From Siphonodentalium dalli (Eukaryota > Mollusca > Scaphopoda > Gadilida > Siphonodentaliidae), in contig CP136061.1 of NCBI GenBank assembly GCA_032622095.1, positions 64,917,127-64,981,126 on the forward strand: a DNA stretch of 64,000 nt, given 5' to 3'. Position 1 is the stretch's first letter. Each line of letters opens with the position of its first letter. Below, piece by piece: positions 53,301 to 59,300 of the stretch. Position numbers and translations under genes: made by a program. The notes beneath the pieces were generated by a model. That model had not been told where the DNA came from. It saw only the letters and a list, made by a program, of their open reading frames with translations, and ran no database searches.

Positions 53301-56300
53301 CTTGGGCCTGTTGATATGTCAATATTGTGCTCTGAGAAAGATGTGCCACCACAATCTAAACTGAGAGAATAATTACAAGAGAGCTGCATAATTGAGTGCC
53401 TGGGTGGCATTTGTTTGTTCACATTGACAATACTTATCATATTATTGTGCTACATTAACTGTTTACTTGCAATATACATGGACAGCCTTAACACAAGTAT
53501 AAAGAGTAAGCATTAATGTACTTCTTAACTGTTCGGGGACAAAATAAAAAAATATTACCAAAAAAAAAAAAATCCCTACCTACCTACCTGGAATTTTTTG
53601 GCACCGTAATAGGAAACAAATAATAATTTTTTTTTGGCCTTACCCATAATTCTGCTGTGGTTAAGGAGTCGATTATTTAGGGCATTACTGTAGCTCCCTT
53701 AGTAAAAGTTCAGATAATAAGTTGGACAAAGGTCGTTTGTTGAACTTATTATCTGAACATTTCCCACCAAAGAATATAAATCCTTCTGCACTTGTATTGG
53801 CTTTACATCTGTCTGTCAGCTGCTTTTATTACCCGAACATCCCTCCATAAACATAAAAACAGTATTTGCAATTAAACGATCCAAACTTGAGATATTATCC
53901 GGAAACCGAAAAAGTGAGAAATTTTCTAAGTAAAAACAAAGTTGTAAAAAGGGAAATAACTCCATAAAAGAACATCGGATCAAACCCAGAATTGCAGAGC
54001 ACCTGTGTGCTTGGTTGAAATCGGATTATCACTACTGGAGTTAGGACGGACGGACGCACAGAGCTGATTACAATAGTCCCCCGAAAATAAATTTTACGGG
54101 GGACAATAAACCATTCCAGCATATACTTTTATAACTGGGTGGGAGAATCCATTCAGTATAGAAATGGTTAATCTTTGTATAAATGATTACTCACTGATGG
54201 GTAGTTACTTGATTAGCATTCATTCATTTATAGGGATATTGAGTGAAACAGTTAACCCTTTCCTTACTGAATGGATTCTCCCATTCAGTTATATAAGTAT
54301 ACATTGGTGGTCTATTATTCATGTGGGGAGATTTTCAGGAAACAGAAGCAGATGACAGCCAGATAGACAGATAATACAAGTGCATAAGATTCCTAACATC
54401 CCAGCAATTGCATAAAAAATAATTCCAAGTATACTCTTCCCAGTTGGATGGAAATTATTGATAAAGTACCTATGGGTGATATTTATGACTACGAAGTCTG
54501 GTTTTAATGAATATTTATTTGTGTGGGCTGTTGATGATCGTTCTGTGTAGACCACATAATTATACCTTAAGCAGAGACTTCACCCCCACATCAGCTGTGA
54601 TGTAGTATTTACTATGCAGACAATAAGAGGGGTGAAAAGGGTCCCTCGTTAGCAGGCTAACGACTTTCTGTTCACATTAAATCAGAATGTTCCAGCCCTT
54701 ATGAGCACTGACCAGACTAATGGCCAATGCAGAAAGTGAATATTATAAAATATGGGAGGCAATGTGGAGCACAAATTTTAGACTTCTGCATTATTGTGAT
54801 TGCAGCAGAATTATGGGTAATTTTTCAGGATTTAGTCGGAAATATGGCTATATTTCCGACTAAATCCTGAAAAATTACCCATAATTCTGCTGTGGTTTAG
54901 GGGTCGATTAATTAGGGCATTACTGGAGGTGTTAACGCTTTATCATGAACCTATTGTTTTGACACACTCTCTCACTCATTTCACTCACTTGAGTTGACCT
55001 TTACTCAGTTAATGTATTGTTACATCAGCAACTGAAACCGATTCATTTGATCAGATATATAAATACTATCATATTCTTATGACACACTTTCTTGCTCATT
55101 TCTACTTGAGATATCCTTTGCTTGATTATAACATATCATTGTATCAGCAAATTTATCGACTATATAAATATCCTACTTTTGAAATTTGAATTTGAATATA
55201 ATCTTTGTCAACCTATAAACTAGAAGTGGGGAGTCAAACCAACAAGAAAAGCATGAATAAATATGAACTCGCGTGGCATTGTTTGTTCTGAAAATACTAC
55301 ATCTGTTCATTCTGACATAGAATAATAGTTTTTCTCTGGGATAGCTTGACTTCTGTAGCTTGCCAAGATCTACGATTTCTACACCTTCTTAATCATCACA
55401 TCAGCGGCATAAAAATAGCCTCATGAAAATATAGGTCCAGCTACTGATCCTAATTTTGCACATGGCAGGTACATCCTTCTATGATTTCTACACATTCTCC
55501 AATGTTTTTAAGTACTTTAATCTCAAGATATTTCTCAGATAAAAAACACCCCAGAAACAGACCTGACCCAAGATAAACCTGCAGAGAATGAAAAACAAAG
55601 GATTTCACTAGCCCATACACAACACAAACAGAACCTGGGGTGCTTTACTCCTCTGGCCTGGCATGTGTACATGTTTGATCATGTAGGAGAATTAGATTAA
55701 GATCAGCAGATTTCGCCTGTCCCTTTCTTGTCTGTAAACTTTGGTGCGCTCACACCATGCGGCAGGCTAAAATTAAGCTATCAGATTTGTGAGACTATCA
55801 ACATAAATTCATGGTTTAATCTTGCCTAATAAATTTTAATACCGTTCATGTGTTTCTGATATCATCATTAGCGAAAACAATTTGTATGCTGAATCAGCTT
55901 GCTTGTAACATGCAAAAAAAGGCGGGAAAATTTAAAATTTTGAGATAATTTTTACAATACTATGATAATGAAACATTCAGCTAAGTCTTTTCTGCAGTTC
56001 AGTCTTTGTTACTATTGTACTAATTGTGGTCTCAACTTAAGGTGATAGCCTAATATGCTAACAATAAGTGTTGTGGTGGACCAAAGAAATACAATATCCA
56101 AAATTGATTTTACAACAATGCAATATTAGGGCAACTTTGTCTCTTTTGGGCAACGTATGGAATGATAATAAATCAGGAATATTCTAATTTATCATATTCC
56201 TGCCATTCAGATCCAATTAAATTACTAATTGGCTTATTACTACAATATGTACTTGATATCGATATGCCAGCTAAACCTATTGAGAATGAAAACTTATTGA

Positions 56301-59300
56301 TTTTTATGTCATCTTATATAAAAGAATTAGACGACGGAGAGTCGGCAGCATCTTTAAATTGCCAATTTTAAATTTCACCATTGGACACTCATCTGTGATT
56401 GGAAAAATAGCTTGAAACAGCAGAGAAGGAAATAGCCTAATATAACAGTAAACTCCCCCCTCCCTAAATGCTGCGCTGACAAAACATTAAGCACGATTAG
56501 TTTAGTTTTTTGTTAGTACTGATGTAAATTCTATGTAAGGTTGATATCAATATCATTATCCTAAAATTGAACTGTAACCATAAATACTCATTAAAAAGTA
56601 CTTCCCTTAGGAAATGTTCAGATAATAAATTCAACAAACGACCACTTATTATCTGAACATTTTCCACCAATGAAATTGAATCCATCTGAACTTGTGCTAT
56701 CAGTTTGCAGTCTGCTTATATTACCTAACTATCCCTCTAAATGAATGATAGACCATTCCAACATTTACTTTTATAACTGGGTGGGAGAACCATCAACAGG
56801 AGTTTCAACCTATCTAGTCCTTTCCAGGAGATGGGAGAAATTGCTCTCGCACCCGTAGGCACTCGTAGTTTGTTAATTCATGGGTGCTAAAATTTGCACT
56901 CGTCCCATCTTGTCAAAATACTTATGGAGATTGTAATCGTTGATTAAATATGGAACTATTTTAAGGTTTATTTAAATCCTTTACCATCTCATTCAATTAT
57001 ATGCATATGAAAGTGTAACCGGACATAGGTCTATCCCTCAATGACATTTTGTTTGAAAAAACCCAACTTACGATTATATTGTGGTGCAATATTACACCAG
57101 TCTTCTAAATAACTGGAGCAAATAAATGCTCTCACTGTGTTTTCCTCATGGGAAGGACCAGCTGCCTACAGTAATTGCCCCCCCCCCCCCCCCCCCCCCC
57201 CCCCCGAGAGCTTTCCGATGAATGGCAACAAGCCATATTTCCGACTAAATCCTGAAAAGTTACCCATAATTCTGCTGTGGTTAAGGAGTCGATTACTTAG
57301 GGCATTACTGTATCTATGATTTCATGTTGCTGAATTGTTTCAGCATGATCTTTGTTAGCGCTTTCAGATACCCCTCCTCTAGCTGTGCTGATCAACATCC
57401 CTTATCATCTTGGCTTCAGGACTAGGAGAAGATCTGTTGATTGAAGAGCTCTCTGCTCATGTGTTTATATCAAAATATAGTTATACTTTTCTGTGAAGTA
57501 CATCAGACGATCAAACACACATTAGAAGTGTTTCACCTCTCAAAACACCTGATTCATCGAACCAATACTAAACTCAAGATTTATCACTTCACGTCCCCTA
57601 TACCAAACTCTTTAGAAGCTAACACTCTTCACCAAAATTACTGGTCGCTTTAGTGCAATGAGATTTGTAAAGCGATAAGCTATATACTGAAGAACACAAA
57701 TTACTTTGAAGTGTTTGCTCACATCAACATGAGTGTTACATTATATCGAGTTGGCAATGAATTCTTATATTTACTCAAACACCTTCCAGAATCTATTTTG
57801 ATTTTTTAAATAAACAAAATAAATTACTGGTAGTGCTATGGGCTAATATTTTTTAAATCGAGATCTACCTTATTCCAACAGCTGTGACAACATTGTATGA
57901 TTTTTGGGCATAATAGAGGTAACTCAAGTCCTGATGGGCAAGAGGGGCACAATTAACATTCAGAAGTGCTCATTTCCCAAAGAAAAATATATGCAGGTGT
58001 TCATGTAACAGCTTCCAAATAATGGGCAAAGAGGAGGGGCAAGATGCCTGCTTAGATATATAGCACTGCTATTGCATTCTAAAGTCTGAATATAGTGTGT
58101 CTGATATTTGCAGAATGAGTTCCCCAGAGGGTGAATTTAGTGATGCTGCTCCACACATCACACTAGCATACCAAATTCACCCTCTGAGGATCTCATTCTG
58201 CTTAGGCCTCATCTTCTTGGAAGAGTCTATAGTCTCAAATTAACAATGTCTAGTTACTTTTTCCCTTTTGTTGAGCTTGTATATTATCCCCTAATTTGTA
58301 GAAGATAAAATGCATAATTGAGGTAATTAATGGGTGAACATTTAATGGGAACTTCAATATGATCCTAGGTCTCCCATAGCAGTTGAGGCCTAAGCAGAAT
58401 CAGCTCCCCAGAGGGTGAATTTGGTGATGCTAGCCCATTGCGCGGGATAGCATCACTAACTTCACCATCTGGGGATCTCATTCTGCAAAAGTCAGACGCA
58501 GTAAATTCAGGCTTGGGTACCAATGAGAGGTGAGTGGTTGCTCATATGCATATGAGATTTTACCTGATAAGCTCCCTATGGAACACTCATCTCAAAGAAA
58601 ATCTTACTTACGTCAAGGATTGTTTCCACGAGTGATACTAAGATTTTTTCTACGTGTGATATCAAGTAGTTGGTTGTTGTGCGCACACTCTCATAAAAGC
58701 AAATAGGATCAAGTTAATACTACGCATCGGGCAGCAAGTTAATACTATGCATCGGGCAGCTGGTTAATACTACGCATCGGGCGGCTGGTTAATACTACGC
58801 ACCGGCGGCTGGTTAATACTATGCATCGGGCAGCTGATTAATACTACGCATCGGGCAGCTGGTTAATACTACGCATCGGTCGGCTGGTTTAATTGGGGCA
58901 GGGACCAGTCTATAAATGCACAAGATTTGGCAACAACTGTCTTAAGTTTCAACTTCACAGAAGTAACAGTATATTAGTAACAGTAATAGACACTCCTCTC
59001 AAAGTAGATATAAATGTTTAGTGAATGAACATGGCTATATAAACTGTCATTGTTCTGTCTCTTTGTATGTTTATGAGCGAACATTTAATGCATGTTGTTC
59101 CTGGTCCAAATGTGCACAAATCTTAAAACTTTGTAACTTGATCCAATTTGCCTCACAAAACTGATAATCTAGAATATGTCCATCGCTGCTGAAAGCCATA
59201 TACATTAATGCCCTAACTAATCGACCCCTTAACCACAGCAGTATTACGGGTAATTTTCCTGGACTAAATGCTGAAAAGTTACCGATAATTCTGCTGTGGT

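Noticed and set aside
58612-58700. Minus-strand open stretch ending at a perfect GTAAGT donor in phase 0 (TTNYLISHVEKILVSLVE), as a NAV exon
   Set aside because: The phase fits, but the peptide shows no likeness to the NAV coiled coil and no convincing acceptor is visible. Junction reads would be needed to revive it.
58713-58889. 25-bp direct repeats as a CRISPR array
   Set aside because: No spacers between units, eukaryotic context, no cas genes.
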